From assembly GCA_017623265.1 (NCBI GenBank), contig JAGAPM010000227.1:1-6700 (forward strand): 6,700 bases of DNA, in the 5' to 3' direction. The translations under genes were made by a program, and so were the position numbers. Source of the DNA: Lentisphaeria bacterium. Lineage in GTDB: Bacteria > Verrucomicrobiota > Lentisphaeria > Victivallales > UBA1829. The notes below the pieces were generated by a model. It was not told the DNA's origin. It ran no database searches and worked only from the letters and a program-made list of their open reading frames with translations. This document shows, piece after piece, positions 6,485 through 6,700 of the stretch (its first letter is position 1; every line of letters starts with the position of its first letter).

Positions 6485-6700
6485 TTACAGCGGAGCGATT
6501 TCGATCTCGCACCAGGTGAGGCTGCAACTCTTCTCACTGCTCCGGTTTTTCACCAGCAGAATATTCGTGCCGGAAACGACTGCATCTGCTGCATCGAATT
6601 CTGCCAGCAGGACGCTGCTTTTAGGATAGACCTGTTTGGACTGAAAGGTGCCAAGGACTCTCTCATCCGTTCCCAGATCTTCGTTGGCAAAGGTGCGGGC
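6485..6700 (-). CDS. C-terminal 71 residues of an unrecognised protein (5' end outside window)
   Basis: The reverse strand is open from the right edge to TAA at 6485-6487, giving 71 residues from ARTFANEDLG to CEIEIAPL. I do not recognise the family. The composition alternates hydrophobic and polar residues (VLGTFQ, SSVLLAEFD, GTNILLVKN, LTWCEIEIAP), which suggests beta-strands, as at the end of a beta-sandwich domain; that is an inference. Evidence that it is real: the frame is open to the edge, it reads in a natural amino-acid composition, it runs in the same direction as its neighbours, and a probable terminator follows. Two cysteines (59 and 64) lie near the end. Its function cannot be told from this fragment, and it seems separate from the efflux operon. 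Confidence 0.75.
   Translation of the reverse strand, partial: ARTFANEDLGTDERVLGTFQSKQVYPKSSVLLAEFDAADAVVSGTNILLVKNRSSEKSCSLTWCEIEIAPL

Noticed and set aside
6327..6527. A 66-codon minus-strand open frame between the right-edge gene and marR
   Set aside because: It overlaps the end of the right-edge gene, the probable terminator and the marR promoter, is rich in Arg and Ser without domain features, and no good ribosome binding site was seen.

Overview
The window holds the end or body of five protein genes, all on the minus strand. Read in the direction of transcription (right to left) they are: the 3' end of an unrecognised gene (6700-6485), a MarR-family repressor (6313-5846), a periplasmic membrane fusion protein (5802-4438), an RND/HAE1 inner-membrane efflux transporter (4414-1247), and the first 374 codons of IMP dehydrogenase, guaB (1122-1, running off the left edge). 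Neither edge gene is complete in this window: the first has no start here and guaB has no stop.

The core is a three-gene drug-efflux operon, marR - mfp - rnd. Gaps are short (43 and 23 nt), each gene has its own Shine-Dalgarno sequence, one plausible promoter lies in front of marR, and a strong intrinsic terminator follows rnd. The likely logic is the familiar MexR/MexAB-like one: a repressor that senses a ligand controls itself and the pump. The transporter keeps the complete proton-relay set (D408, D409, K935, T972), so it looks functional. No outer-membrane TolC/OprM-type channel gene is present, and the terminator leaves no room for one at the operon end, so the channel must come from elsewhere. 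The most distinctive feature is the fusion protein's very long alpha-helical hairpin, whose first strand contains six consecutive near-identical heptads.

guaB is a separate housekeeping transcription unit. Its own sigma-70-type promoter (TTGACA, 16 nt, extended TATATT) sits only a few bases beyond the efflux terminator. The junctions are compact, and no stretch over 300 bases lacks a gene; the longest gaps are 124 and about 171 nt.

An RND pump with a periplasmic adaptor implies a Gram-negative (diderm) bacterium. Protein sequence style (the alanine-rich adaptor and the N-terminal motif of IMP dehydrogenase) makes me think loosely of the PVC superphylum, for example Lentisphaerota, but that is an impression, not a demonstrated assignment. 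I see no mobile element, CRISPR array, tRNA or rRNA, and no clear sign of a previously undescribed system. The window looks like ordinary chromosome with a few structural oddities.
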